Assembly (NCBI GenBank): GCA_963768025.1
Contig: CAVYGM010000011.1
Span: 124,001 to 188,000, forward strand
Direction: 5' to 3'
Length of the DNA stretch: 64,000 nt
DNA from: CAVYGM01 sp963768025
GTDB lineage: Bacteria > Bacteroidota > Bacteroidia > Cytophagales > Spirosomataceae
The first letter of the stretch is position 1, and every line of letters begins with the position of its first letter. Under the pieces are notes generated by a model. The model worked only from the letters and a program-made list of their open reading frames with translations. It did no database searches and was not told where the DNA came from. The position numbers and the translations under genes are program-made. Shown piece by piece: positions 38,074 through 45,828 of the stretch.

Positions 38074-38670
38074 TTAGTTTGGACGCGTCAAAATGGGTGT
38101 GGTCCGGCCTTCGATAGTGAGGATGGCAGACCCCTCGCCCATGAACGATTCTGCCTGTTCCTCCACGACCCTAACCTTATAGACTACTGACGGAACCTGT
38201 TTACCGCCGAGCGTTCCCCACAGTTGATTGAGTTTCTCAAACGTGAGCGAATAGATTTCTGTCGTTACCTGCAAATTGGCTGCTTCAGCGGGTAAATTGA
38301 CCGTATTTGGTGTATTGGCCACGTTGAACAGACTTTTTTGCTGGAAACACTGCACCACCCTCGATAGCCACTGCAAGGCCGACTGATAGGTAGTGTTATC
38401 GCTGTAATTGGCACAGATGAGTACGTAGAGGTTCAGGAAAACGGGCGGCTGCCGACGCTCGAAGGCACCAACGGCATTCCGCTGATAAGGGGGGGGTACG
38501 TTTCGTAGAGCCGATTCTTCTTCGATATTGATCAGCGAGACCAGAATGCTATCCTGCTGACTACCGGCCACGCTGGCCACACTACCCAACTCAACCCGCA
38601 TCGTGGCCGAAAAGGGTTGCACGTAGGCTTGCAACTCCGCCCGCATCAATTCCAAAGCCTCGAAAATCAT
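38074..38670 (-). CDS. DUF4255 tail terminator (Afp16/Pvc16-like)
   Basis: The product has 198 residues. The N-terminal signature IFEALELMRAELQAYVQ, DSILVSLINIEEESALRN and LNLYVLICANYSD is the DUF4255 pattern of eCIS tail-terminator proteins. WLSRVVQCFQQKSLF and SLTFEKLNQLWGTLGGKQVPSVVYKVRVV close it. Terminators cap the distal end of tube and sheath. The gene overlaps the coiled-coil gene by 4 nt. Confidence 0.9.
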   Translation of the reverse strand: MIFEALELMRAELQAYVQPFSATMRVELGSVASVAGSQQDSILVSLINIEEESALRNVPPPYQRNAVGAFERRQPPVFLNLYVLICANYSDNTTYQSALQWLSRVVQCFQQKSLFNVANTPNTVNLPAEAANLQVTTEIYSLTFEKLNQLWGTLGGKQVPSVVYKVRVVEEQAESFMGEGSAILTIEGRTTPILTRPN

Positions 38671-39068
38671 GAGTTTATGATTCGTTCCAGTTCAATTTTT
38701 TTTCGGTCGGCCTCATCCATCAAGCTCGTTAAACTCTGCATTTTCACTTCAAGCTTTGTTATCTCGTCGGGGTAAGTGAGTTTAGCAATGCTGTTTTCTA
38801 CATCCTGCTTCCACTTGGCCTGGGTTGAATCGAGCCACCAATCACCTTTGAAATTGTCGATAACGAGTTTGATGTTCTGGAGCAGCAGCACATCCGTTGT
38901 ATTGAAAATATCAATAGTTGGACTGGCTTTACTGAATCGAAACTGGCCTGAAGTAGTGCGGATTGCCGCTTTGGCGGCATCCAGTTTCTGTTGTTTAGAG
39001 GCTAACTCCTGTTCATAATCGTCGTAGTGTTGTTTCGGCGTTTTGGGTGCTATTTGTTGCTGTGCCAT
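38667..39068 (-). CDS. Coiled-coil protein opening the main eCIS run
   Basis: The product has 133 residues from the ATG at 39068 (MAQQQIAPKTP); the frame extends to 39098 only through a TTG. Heptad-like helices (YEQELASKQQKLDAAKAAI; KLEVKMQSLTSLMDEADRKKIELERI) dominate, so it is probably an elongated structural or assembly protein. I know no family. It is the first gene after the 418-nt gap downstream of PAAR, and it overlaps DUF4255. Confidence 0.6.
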   Translation of the reverse strand: MAQQQIAPKTPKQHYDDYEQELASKQQKLDAAKAAIRTTSGQFRFSKASPTIDIFNTTDVLLLQNIKLVIDNFKGDWWLDSTQAKWKQDVENSIAKLTYPDEITKLEVKMQSLTSLMDEADRKKIELERIINS

Positions 39069-39486
39069 AACATCAGGTATGGTTGACCTAACTACCAAAA
39101 GGTTTAGGAGTAATGATTTTTTGTTTTGTCGTATTGATGGTATAGATATTTTTGAAAGTAGTCCTGCAAATACTCTGTCTTGCCAATCATTTTGTGGTTT
39201 GATCCTAATGCCATACTTACGCCTATCCTCAGTAGGTGAGCAAGTGTATGCTCATTCAGCTGGGAAAGCTATGTCGCTAACTGTCCCTGGACCTTGCACC
39301 TCTTTTATATTCGAATGTGGTTTTGTGCGTGCCGATAGGCGTTTTTCGCCTTGTTGGCATTCTCGATGAAATGTGTGGATATCGAGTTTAAATAAAGCAA
39401 AGGCAGCAACTCCAAGTCGATTATTACAATGTTTCCAAAAATATAATTGACCACCAAAGGATTAAAACTCAATTGGCTCTACTACT
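39069..39486. other. 418-nt gap between PAAR and the main eCIS run
   Basis: No gene is supported here. A plus-strand frame (39043-39369) looks like chance. The stretch is A/T-rich compared with its neighbours and carries a candidate minus-strand promoter at 39436-39443, which would give a leader of ~360 nt before the coiled-coil gene. Such a leader could hold regulatory structure, but I see no riboswitch-like pattern. Confidence 0.4.
39436..39443 (-). promoter_or_regulatory. Putative -7 element for the main eCIS operon
   Basis: Read on the minus strand the octamer is TATTTTTG, a full TAnnTTTG match. A TTTG lies 11 nt upstream (39458-39455), closer than the usual ~19, so the -33 match is weak. 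Confidence 0.3.
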
Positions 39487-39780
39487 TTATCCACCAATCA
39501 ATACGGTTGGCAGGCCCATCACGATGATTCCGCCGTGGACGGTGGAGTCACCCTGCCGGGCTGCCGGTTTGCCACCGATCAATACAGTAGCTGATCCAGC
39601 TATAATACTATCCGGGGGACCCGCACAGGAACACAAGCTACCTGTTACGGCCGCCGGCATACCGCCAATTAATACCAAAGCCTCCCCCTGCACTATCGGA
39701 CCTCCTACGTGAGGTGTTCCGCCCGGAGTGACCTGCGGACAAATATGGAAATCGCTTATACGGGCGGCTGGCTGGCCCAT
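39487..39780 (-). CDS. PAAR-repeat spike tip (Afp10/Pvc10-like)
   Basis: The product has 97 residues built of PAAR repeats: GQPAARISDFHICPQVTPGG, VLIGGMPAAVTGS, CAGPPDSIIAGSATVLIGGKPAARQGD and GLPTVLIGG. Conserved His and Cys residues could bind the metal at the sharpened tip. It would sit on the VgrG-like spike. It is separated from the other eCIS genes by 418 nt but keeps the same strand and direction. Confidence 0.93.
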   Translation of the reverse strand: MGQPAARISDFHICPQVTPGGTPHVGGPIVQGEALVLIGGMPAAVTGSLCSCAGPPDSIIAGSATVLIGGKPAARQGDSTVHGGIIVMGLPTVLIGG

Positions 39781-39806
39781 TGGTGTACGGAAATAGTTGT
39801 GCAGAG

Positions 39807-39814
39807 CAAATGTA
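39807..39814 (-). promoter_or_regulatory. Putative -7 element for the PAAR gene
   Basis: On the minus strand the octamer reads TACATTTG, a full match to TAnnTTTG, 26 nt upstream of the PAAR ATG. No convincing -33 box is present. Confidence 0.4.
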
Positions 39815-39920
39815 AAGTATTTGACAAGTTTGCAGTTAGAGTAGAACTACCTGTATTATCACGTAAAAAAACGGGATTGAGTGAACGGTAATTCGTACTT
39901 TCACCAGCAAAATTCACCTC

Positions 39921-40577
39921 ATGAAAAACCGGATAGGTCTATATTTCTTCGTTCTGTGGAGCTGTACATTTCAGGTCAAAGCCCAGTCTTACGATACTAC
40001 TGCTGCCCCGCTAAGGATTAAGAACCTAATAGCCCCAGTCACCCTGGCCACGAGTGGGTTGATCGTACAAGGCAGTATCAGTCGTCAATTACAGCAGCAG
40101 GTGATCGACCGCTATCCGGGCGGCATCCATATCCGGGCAGATGACTATTTGCCCTATGCACCTTTGGCCCTTAGTCTGGGGCTGAGTGCGGCAGGCGTGA
40201 AAGGCAAACATCCCTTCGGAGAACAGTTGTTGTTAGCCGTTATTTCCATGGTGGCCGCCCAGGGAACGACCACCATCCTGAAAAGCATCGCAAAGTACCC
40301 CCGGCCGAATGACTCGGAGAGCTATGCCTTTCCATCCGGGCATACGACTAGGGCCTTTGTATCGGCGAGCCTACTCCACAAAGAATACGGTGAGCGTAGT
40401 GTCTGGTATAGCGTGGGCGGATACGGAGTGGCTACCGGAGTTGGTGCCCTGCGGGTTCTCCGAAACGAGCACTGGCTGGCCGATGTGCTCTTCGGGGCCG
40501 GGGTAGGTATCGGTGCTACCGAGATTGTCTATTGGGGATATCCGTGGGTGAAGAAAAAATTGAAAAAGAAACGATGA
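39921..40577 (+). CDS. PAP2-family membrane phosphatase
   Basis: The product has 218 residues. A signal or first membrane segment (IGLYFFVLWSCTFQVKA) precedes the lipid-phosphatase signatures: KSIAKYPRP (motif 1), PSGHTTRAF (motif 2) and LRVLRNEHWLADVLFG (motif 3 with the catalytic His and Asp). It probably removes phosphate from lipid carriers or phosphatidate on the periplasmic face. Its stop overlaps the tag start by 4 nt (ATGA at 40574), so the two are co-translated although their functions look unrelated. Confidence 0.88.
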   Translation: MKNRIGLYFFVLWSCTFQVKAQSYDTTAAPLRIKNLIAPVTLATSGLIVQGSISRQLQQQVIDRYPGGIHIRADDYLPYAPLALSLGLSAAGVKGKHPFGEQLLLAVISMVAAQGTTTILKSIAKYPRPNDSESYAFPSGHTTRAFVSASLLHKEYGERSVWYSVGGYGVATGVGALRVLRNEHWLADVLFGAGVGIGATEIVYWGYPWVKKKLKKKR

Positions 40578-41113
40578 GCTACTGTGATTACGTCAATACT
40601 ACTACTCCCGAGACGCCGGATCTGCTGTTGCACCGGCACTACCACGACCATCACTACGGCTTTCCGATCCAGGACGATGATGAGCTGTTTGGGCGGCTGC
40701 TGCTGGAAATCAATCAGGCGGGACTGAGCTGGACGCTGATGTTGCGGAAGCAGGAGAGCTTCCGGGAAGCGTATTCCGGTTTTTCCATCGAAGCGGTAGC
40801 GGCCTATAAGGAAGAAGACCTAGTGCGATTGCTGAGCAATGCGGGTATTATACGCAACCGACTCAAAATCAATGCTGCCATCACCAACGCCCGTCGAATT
40901 CTGGAATTGAAACAGGAGTATGGCTCTTTCAAAGGCTGGCTCGATGCCCATCACCCTTTACCCAAAGAGCAATGGGTGAAGCTGTTCAAGAAAAATTTCC
41001 GGTTTGTGGGCGGAGAGATTGTGGGAGAATTTCTGATGAGCACCGGCTACCTGCCCGGTGCGCATACTCCTGATTGCCCGGTTTACGAAAAACTAAATGG
41101 GTTAGAACGCTGA
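40574..41113 (+). CDS. tag: DNA-3-methyladenine glycosylase I
   Basis: Tag excises 3-methyladenine from alkylated DNA. The start is the ATG at 40574 (MSYCDYVN), giving 179 residues; an earlier frame start at 40532 lies inside the PAP2 gene. Family motifs are YHDHHYGFPIQDDDELFGRLLLE, NQAGLSWTLMLRKQESFREAY, NAGIIRNRLKINAAITNA and FRFVGGEIVGEFLMSTG. The C-terminal HTPDCPVY suits the zinc-binding His/Cys of Tag. Confidence 0.93.
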   Translation: MSYCDYVNTTTPETPDLLLHRHYHDHHYGFPIQDDDELFGRLLLEINQAGLSWTLMLRKQESFREAYSGFSIEAVAAYKEEDLVRLLSNAGIIRNRLKINAAITNARRILELKQEYGSFKGWLDAHHPLPKEQWVKLFKKNFRFVGGEIVGEFLMSTGYLPGAHTPDCPVYEKLNGLER

Positions 41114-41166
41114 CAGCGTTCCACTGCCACAATGGAATTGCCACAATGGAATTGGCTGTCAGCGTT
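41106..41166. repeat. Hairpin with internal direct repeats downstream of tag
   Basis: An 11-bp perfect inverted repeat (AACGCTGACAG at 41106-41116, complement at 41156-41166) encloses two direct copies of GCCACAATGGAATT (41126-41139 and 41140-41153). The CAATGGAATT core recurs in the hairpin at 117-141. It lies between the convergent tag and PfkB genes and may act as a terminator or be part of a dispersed repeat family. Confidence 0.6.
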
Positions 41167-41174
41167 GGGAGGGC

Positions 41175-42092
41175 CTAGCGAATTTCGAAGCTCGCCAAGC
41201 TCACAAATTCCATGACGCGGTTATTAATCTCTTTCTCAGTCAGATTCACCAGGCGCTCGCTGCCAAATTTCTCCACGCAGAACGAGGCCATCGCTGAACC
41301 GTAAATGATAGCCCGCTTCATGTTTTCAAACGAAATGTCGTCGGTACTGGCCAGATAGCCAATAAAGCCTCCCGCGAAGGTATCGCCCGCGCCGGTGGGA
41401 TCGAATACCTCTTCCAGCGGCAACGCCGGGGCGAAGAAAATGCGGTCCTCCTGGAACAACAGCGCGCCGTGCTCTCCCTTCTTAATGATGAGCGTTTTGG
41501 GCCCCATGGCCATGATTTTGGTAGCCGCCTTCCGCAACGAATACTCTTTGGAAAGCAGACGGGCTTCTTCGTCGTTGATAGTCAGTACGTCTATCAGCGG
41601 TAGCACTGCTTCCAAGTCAGGCATGGCTATTTCCATCCAGAAATTCATAGTATCCAGCATCACCAGCTTCGGACGCTTTTCCATGCGCTCGAGTACCTGC
41701 TTCTGCACAGCCGGAGCCGTGTTACCCAGCATCAAATATTCGCACCCCTGGTAGGACTCGGGAATAATGGGATCGAAATCACCCATTACGTTTAGCTGTA
41801 CGTCAATGGTATCGCGCGAATTCATGTCGGTATGGTACTTGCCCGACCAGAAAAAAGTTTTGCCCTCGGGCTTGATCTGCAACCCTTCGGTATTGACGCC
41901 GTGCGAAACAAAAAGGTCGATCATTTCCTGGGGAAAGTCTCCCCCCACTACGGCCACCAGATTGTTGGCTTTGGTAAAGTACGAGGCGGCCAGGGTAATG
42001 TACGTAGCGGCTCCGCCAATGATTTTGTCAGTTTTGCCAAAAGGCGTTTCAAGGGCGTCGAAGGCGACGGAACCAACGGTAAGTAAGCTCAT
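41175..42092 (-). CDS. PfkB-family carbohydrate kinase
   Basis: The ATG at 42092 (MSLLTVGSVAFDALETPFG) gives 305 residues. The longer frame to 42230 would enter repeat DNA. Family signs are IIGGAATYITLAASYF, VAVVGGDF, and the C-terminal signature DPTGAGDTFAGGFIGYLA with the catalytic Asp. It phosphorylates a sugar or nucleoside; ribokinase, adenosine kinase and fructokinase types cannot be separated by eye. It is a single gene bordered by repeat elements. Confidence 0.88.
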   Translation of the reverse strand: MSLLTVGSVAFDALETPFGKTDKIIGGAATYITLAASYFTKANNLVAVVGGDFPQEMIDLFVSHGVNTEGLQIKPEGKTFFWSGKYHTDMNSRDTIDVQLNVMGDFDPIIPESYQGCEYLMLGNTAPAVQKQVLERMEKRPKLVMLDTMNFWMEIAMPDLEAVLPLIDVLTINDEEARLLSKEYSLRKAATKIMAMGPKTLIIKKGEHGALLFQEDRIFFAPALPLEEVFDPTGAGDTFAGGFIGYLASTDDISFENMKRAIIYGSAMASFCVEKFGSERLVNLTEKEINNRVMEFVSLASFEIR

Positions 42093-42108
42093 ATAGGTTT
42101 TAATTGTG

Positions 42109-42262
42109 AATGAGTGATTGAGAGATTGATAGAATGTCGGATATAGGAGTGTAGTGATGAGTGATGAAGCGAATGAATACGAAGTTCGTGGTTCTAAGTT
42201 GAAAAAAGGATGAACATAAAATCTATTCACTCATTCTCTCAATCAGTCAATCAAAATTAAAG
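42109..42262. repeat. Intergenic inverted-repeat element, copy B
   Basis: The left arm (~42109-42136, with GAGTGATTGAGAGATTG) and the right arm at 42227-42262 pair as an imperfect hairpin. The right arm differs from the 36 nt at 45239-45274 at a single position. It overlaps the stop codon of the following minus-strand gene. Confidence 0.65.
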
Positions 42263-43441
42263 TACAACGTGTCTCTTAAACTCCCGCGTCTGATCAAACA
42301 GGTAGCGGTAGGTGCTATGTTTTTTGTCTACGACTCCGCCCAGCATTTTGGCAAAGTTGTTCATTTTTGGGTTAAAATCACCAATCCAGTTTAGTTCCAG
42401 GTGGGTATACTGGTATCCGGGACGCCAGCAAACTTTGGAATAGGCGAGGGAAATGGCGGACTCGATGCCTTTCTTCTGAAACTCGGGAATGACCCCAAAT
42501 ATCACCCCAAAAGCCCGGTGGTTGGTTTTCATGAGCTTATGGTATAAGAACTTCAACTTCCCGATCCAGTCCAGCTTGCCATTGACATGCTTAAAGATCT
42601 GATTCAGCTCGGGCAGCATGATAAAAAACGACATCGGCTGGTCTTCGTAGTAGCCAAACCACATCAGTTCTTCTTCCAGAATAGGCTTCATGCGTTGCAT
42701 CAGCGCCCTCGACTGCTCCACGGTCATATCAGCCGTACCCAAGTTGAAGGCCCAGGCCTTGTTGTAAATCACCCGAAAATCTTCCGCAAATTTTTCCAGG
42801 TTATCCTTTTTTACGTGGCGGAAATCATAACCGGGCGTAGCGTATATCCTCTCGGCCCGGGCAAATACCGCCGGGTGCAGCAGCGGGCGCACCTCCGCCT
42901 CCCGCATGGGCAGGTAGTAGGTGTATTGCTCAAAGTACGTTTTGAAACCATAGTCTTCGAAGAAAGCCCGATAGTAGGGCATGTGGTAATCCATGCCGTA
43001 GTTGGGCTCCTTGTCGTAGCCTTCTATCAGCAGGCCCCAGTGGCTGTCGCGCTCCCCGAAGTTGATGGGCCCATCCATGGCTTCCATATTGCGTTCGGTC
43101 AACCAGGTACGGCAGGCATCAAACAGGAGTTGGGCTACTTTGGCATTATTGGCACATTCAAAAAAGCCCATACCGCCCGTGGGTTGCTCGTTGCCTTTGT
43201 CAATGGTCTTGGTGTTGATAAACGCCGCTACGCGTCCTACCGTCTGATTGCTGTTATCCTGTACCAGCCATCGAATACACTCCCCATGCTTGAAAAATTT
43301 ATTCTTCTCAGGATCAAAAATAGCCTCGATGTCCTGATCCAGCGGGCGAATCCAGTAGGGATTGTTCCGATAAATCCGGATGGGTAATTGAAGAAATTCA
43401 CTACGCAGATATGAATCAGTACCTACTTCTACTAGTCTCAT
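42257..43441 (-). CDS. GNAT-like acetyltransferase-fold protein
   Basis: The 394 residues correspond to two GNAT-type halves. Recognisable parts are FLQLPIRIYRNNPYWIRPL, VGRVAAFIN, GGMGFFECANNAKVAQLLFD, MDGPINFGERDSHWGLLIEG and GVIPEFQKKGIESAISLAY. The last resembles an acetyl-CoA-binding loop. Similar proteins are widespread in Bacteroidota with no assigned substrate. It is divergent from cysS, with 200 nt between them. Confidence 0.7.
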   Translation of the reverse strand: MRLVEVGTDSYLRSEFLQLPIRIYRNNPYWIRPLDQDIEAIFDPEKNKFFKHGECIRWLVQDNSNQTVGRVAAFINTKTIDKGNEQPTGGMGFFECANNAKVAQLLFDACRTWLTERNMEAMDGPINFGERDSHWGLLIEGYDKEPNYGMDYHMPYYRAFFEDYGFKTYFEQYTYYLPMREAEVRPLLHPAVFARAERIYATPGYDFRHVKKDNLEKFAEDFRVIYNKAWAFNLGTADMTVEQSRALMQRMKPILEEELMWFGYYEDQPMSFFIMLPELNQIFKHVNGKLDWIGKLKFLYHKLMKTNHRAFGVIFGVIPEFQKKGIESAISLAYSKVCWRPGYQYTHLELNWIGDFNPKMNNFAKMLGGVVDKKHSTYRYLFDQTREFKRHVVL

Positions 43442-43574
43442 GCAGGAAAAAAAGGTTCATCGAATAACGATATTGGCTGCGAAGATAATGAAAAGGCCCG
43501 AACCGGAAGGCCCAGTCAAAGGGAAGTATCTACCGTTCAAAACGATTATTGGCGGTCAATCGTCGGCAATTGTC

Positions 43575-43582
43575 TATTTTTG
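43575..43582 (+). promoter_or_regulatory. Putative cysS promoter (-7 TATTTTTG)
   Basis: This is a full match to TAnnTTTG, 60 nt upstream of the cysS ATG. A TTG lies 23 nt upstream (43549-43551), slightly farther than usual. Confidence 0.45.
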
Positions 43583-43641
43583 TACCGCCAATAATCCAGA
43601 TCCTGCTGATGAGCTCAGCAATAGAACCGTACTCTGATTCC

Positions 43642-45138
43642 ATGACAACCTTTCAGCCGCTCCGAATATACAATACTCTCTCCCGACAGAAAGACCTTTT
43701 TGAACCCCTCGCTCCGCCCTACGTGGGTATGTACGTATGCGGGCCGACGGTGTACAACAATGCTCACCTGGGCAACGTCCGTACCTTCATGACCTTTGAT
43801 CTCCTGTTCAGGTACTTGCTTCACAGTGGCTATAAGGTACGGTACGTCCGCAATATCACCGACGTAGGCCACCTAGTGGGCGACGGCGACGAGGGTGAGG
43901 ACAAAATTGGCCGCATGGCGAAGCTCGAAAAGCTGGAACCCATGGAAATTGTGCAGCGCTATACCAATGACTTCCATAAAGTAATGGAAGATTTTAATAC
44001 GCTTCCGCCCAGCATCGAGCCCACGGCTACCGGCCACTTGATAGAGCAGATCGAGGCCGTGCAAAGCCTGGTCGAAAAGGGCCTGGCCTACGAGTCCAAT
44101 GGCTCGGTGTACTTTGATATTGATGCCTACAACAAAGCTGGCAACAACTACGGCAAGCTGTCGGGGCGCATTCTGGAAGACCTGCTCAACGAAACCCGTG
44201 AGTTGGACGGGCAGTCCGAAAAGCGGAATCCGCTGGATTTCGCGATCTGGAAGAATGCTTCGCCCGAGCACATCATGCAGTGGAACTCGCCCTGGGGCCG
44301 GGGCTTTCCGGGCTGGCACCTCGAATGTACCTGCATGAGTTCCAAGTACCTGGGCAATCAGTTTGATATCCACGGCGGTGGCATGGACCTCAAATTTCCC
44401 CACCACGAGTGCGAGATTGCGCAGGGCAAGGGCCTGACCGGCAGCGAGCCCGTGCGCTACTGGATGCATACCAACATGCTGACCGTGAACGGACAGAAAA
44501 TGTCTAAGTCGCTGGGCAACTCTTTCCTGCCCGCGCAGCTATTCAGCGGCGATCACCCCCTGCTCGAACAGGCGTACAGCCCCATGACTGTCCGGTTTTT
44601 CATGCTGCAAAGCCAGTACCGCAGCACACTCGATTTCTCCAACGATGCCCTCAAAGCGGCTCAAAAAGGATTCAAGCGTCTGGCCAATGGCCTGCGGGTA
44701 TTGAAAGCGATGGACTATGTACCCGAAGAAAGCGTACCGCTGGACGAAAAGAAAATCGAGGATATTAAAAAATCGCTGGCGGGCTTTTACGAGGGAATGA
44801 ATGACGACCTGAATACCTCCGTTGCCATCGCGCACTTGTTCAACCTGTTGAAGTACGTGAATATGCTGTACATGAATCAGTTGAAATCCGCCGCGCTGGG
44901 GGAAGAAATGTTCGGTGAGCTGAAAGAGAAGTTCGTTATTTTCTTTGAAGAAGTACTGGGCTTGCAGGAAGAGCCCGCCGAAGGTAGCTCCGTACTGACC
45001 GGTATGCTGAGCCTCTACCGCGAATACAAAGCCATGCAGCAGTACGACAAAGTAGACGAAATTCGTTCTTACTTCAAAAATCAGGGCCTCGTCATCCGCG
45101 ACATGAAACACCGGATTGACTGGGCGTACGAGGAATAA
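43642..45138 (+). CDS. cysS: Cysteinyl-tRNA synthetase
   Basis: The start is placed at the ATG at 43642 (MTTFQPLRIYNTLSRQ), giving 498 residues. The class I signature is CGPTVYNNAHLGNVRTFM, with the zinc-ligand Cys and a HIGH-like HLGN. The KMSKS loop is GQKMSKSLGNSF. WHLECTCMSSKYLG and HGGGMDLKFPHHECEIAQ supply the other zinc ligands. The C-terminal helical DALR domain follows. The gene is intact. Confidence 0.97.
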   Translation: MTTFQPLRIYNTLSRQKDLFEPLAPPYVGMYVCGPTVYNNAHLGNVRTFMTFDLLFRYLLHSGYKVRYVRNITDVGHLVGDGDEGEDKIGRMAKLEKLEPMEIVQRYTNDFHKVMEDFNTLPPSIEPTATGHLIEQIEAVQSLVEKGLAYESNGSVYFDIDAYNKAGNNYGKLSGRILEDLLNETRELDGQSEKRNPLDFAIWKNASPEHIMQWNSPWGRGFPGWHLECTCMSSKYLGNQFDIHGGGMDLKFPHHECEIAQGKGLTGSEPVRYWMHTNMLTVNGQKMSKSLGNSFLPAQLFSGDHPLLEQAYSPMTVRFFMLQSQYRSTLDFSNDALKAAQKGFKRLANGLRVLKAMDYVPEESVPLDEKKIEDIKKSLAGFYEGMNDDLNTSVAIAHLFNLLKYVNMLYMNQLKSAALGEEMFGELKEKFVIFFEEVLGLQEEPAEGSSVLTGMLSLYREYKAMQQYDKVDEIRSYFKNQGLVIRDMKHRIDWAYEE

Positions 45139-45274
45139 TGATAGAATGAGAGATTTAGTGATTGAGAGAATATATTGAATTAAAATTTATGGGTAAAAGA
45201 GTTTAAAGTAGATACAAAGACTTACTTATCAACCTTAATCACTCATTCTCTCAATCACTCAATCAAAATTAAAG
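45137..45274. repeat. Intergenic inverted-repeat element, copy C
   Basis: Arms at ~45137-45172 and 45239-45274 flank a short unique centre. The right arm is nearly identical to that of copy B (one mismatch in 36). It fills nearly all of the space between cysS and the DUF192 gene. Confidence 0.65.
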
Positions 45275-45277
45275 CCC

Positions 45278-45799
45278 ATGCGCAACCGACAGTCCTATAT
45301 TGCCTACATTCTTCTCGCCGTTTTTGTGCTTGGCGGGTTGGGGTATTTGCTGCTGCCTTACCTGCATGAGAGTAGGAATGCTGCCTCCACCTCGTCGGAA
45401 AGCACCAGGGCCTCGGCACCGCTGTTTGTGAAGGAAGGGGAGGTTACGTTTTTGGACGAAGAGGGAAAAACAATTCGGAAGATTGATGTAGAAATAGCCG
45501 CCGATGACGCTGAGCGAGCCAAGGGCCTGATGTTCCGCCCCTACATGCCGGATTCGGTGGGGATGCTTTTTATTTTTGATAATTCCGAACCGCAGTCCTT
45601 CTGGATGAAAAACACGCACATTTCTCTGGATATTATCTACGTAGATCAGAACCGGAAAATAGTTTCTATCCAGAAGAACGCCCGACCCTACAACGAGGAA
45701 AGCCTGCCTTCCTTTGGCGATGCGCAGTATGTCGTAGAGGTCAATGCCGGCTTCACCGATCGGTACGGCATCGAAGCAGGAGATCAGATCCGGTTTTAA
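45278..45799 (+). CDS. DUF192 family envelope protein
   Basis: The product has 173 residues. An N-terminal membrane anchor (YIAYILLAVFVLGGLGYLLLP) is followed by a Ser/Thr-rich linker. The DUF192 domain contains VEIAADDAERAKGLMFRPYM, GMLFIFDNSEPQSFWMKNTH and LDIIYVDQNRKIVSI. The family has a small beta fold of unknown cellular role. Confidence 0.85.
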   Translation: MRNRQSYIAYILLAVFVLGGLGYLLLPYLHESRNAASTSSESTRASAPLFVKEGEVTFLDEEGKTIRKIDVEIAADDAERAKGLMFRPYMPDSVGMLFIFDNSEPQSFWMKNTHISLDIIYVDQNRKIVSIQKNARPYNEESLPSFGDAQYVVEVNAGFTDRYGIEAGDQIRF

Positions 45800-45828
45800 T
45801 TTGCCTTACAGAACAGATACTATAACTA

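Noticed and set aside
39043..39369. Plus-strand frame of 108 codons in the eCIS gap
   Set aside because: Overlaps the coiled-coil gene start on the other strand and lacks any protein-like features.
16167..39780. Prophage
   Set aside because: No capsid, portal, terminase, integrase or lysis genes; the ATPase, DUF4255 and DUF4157 genes mark an eCIS.
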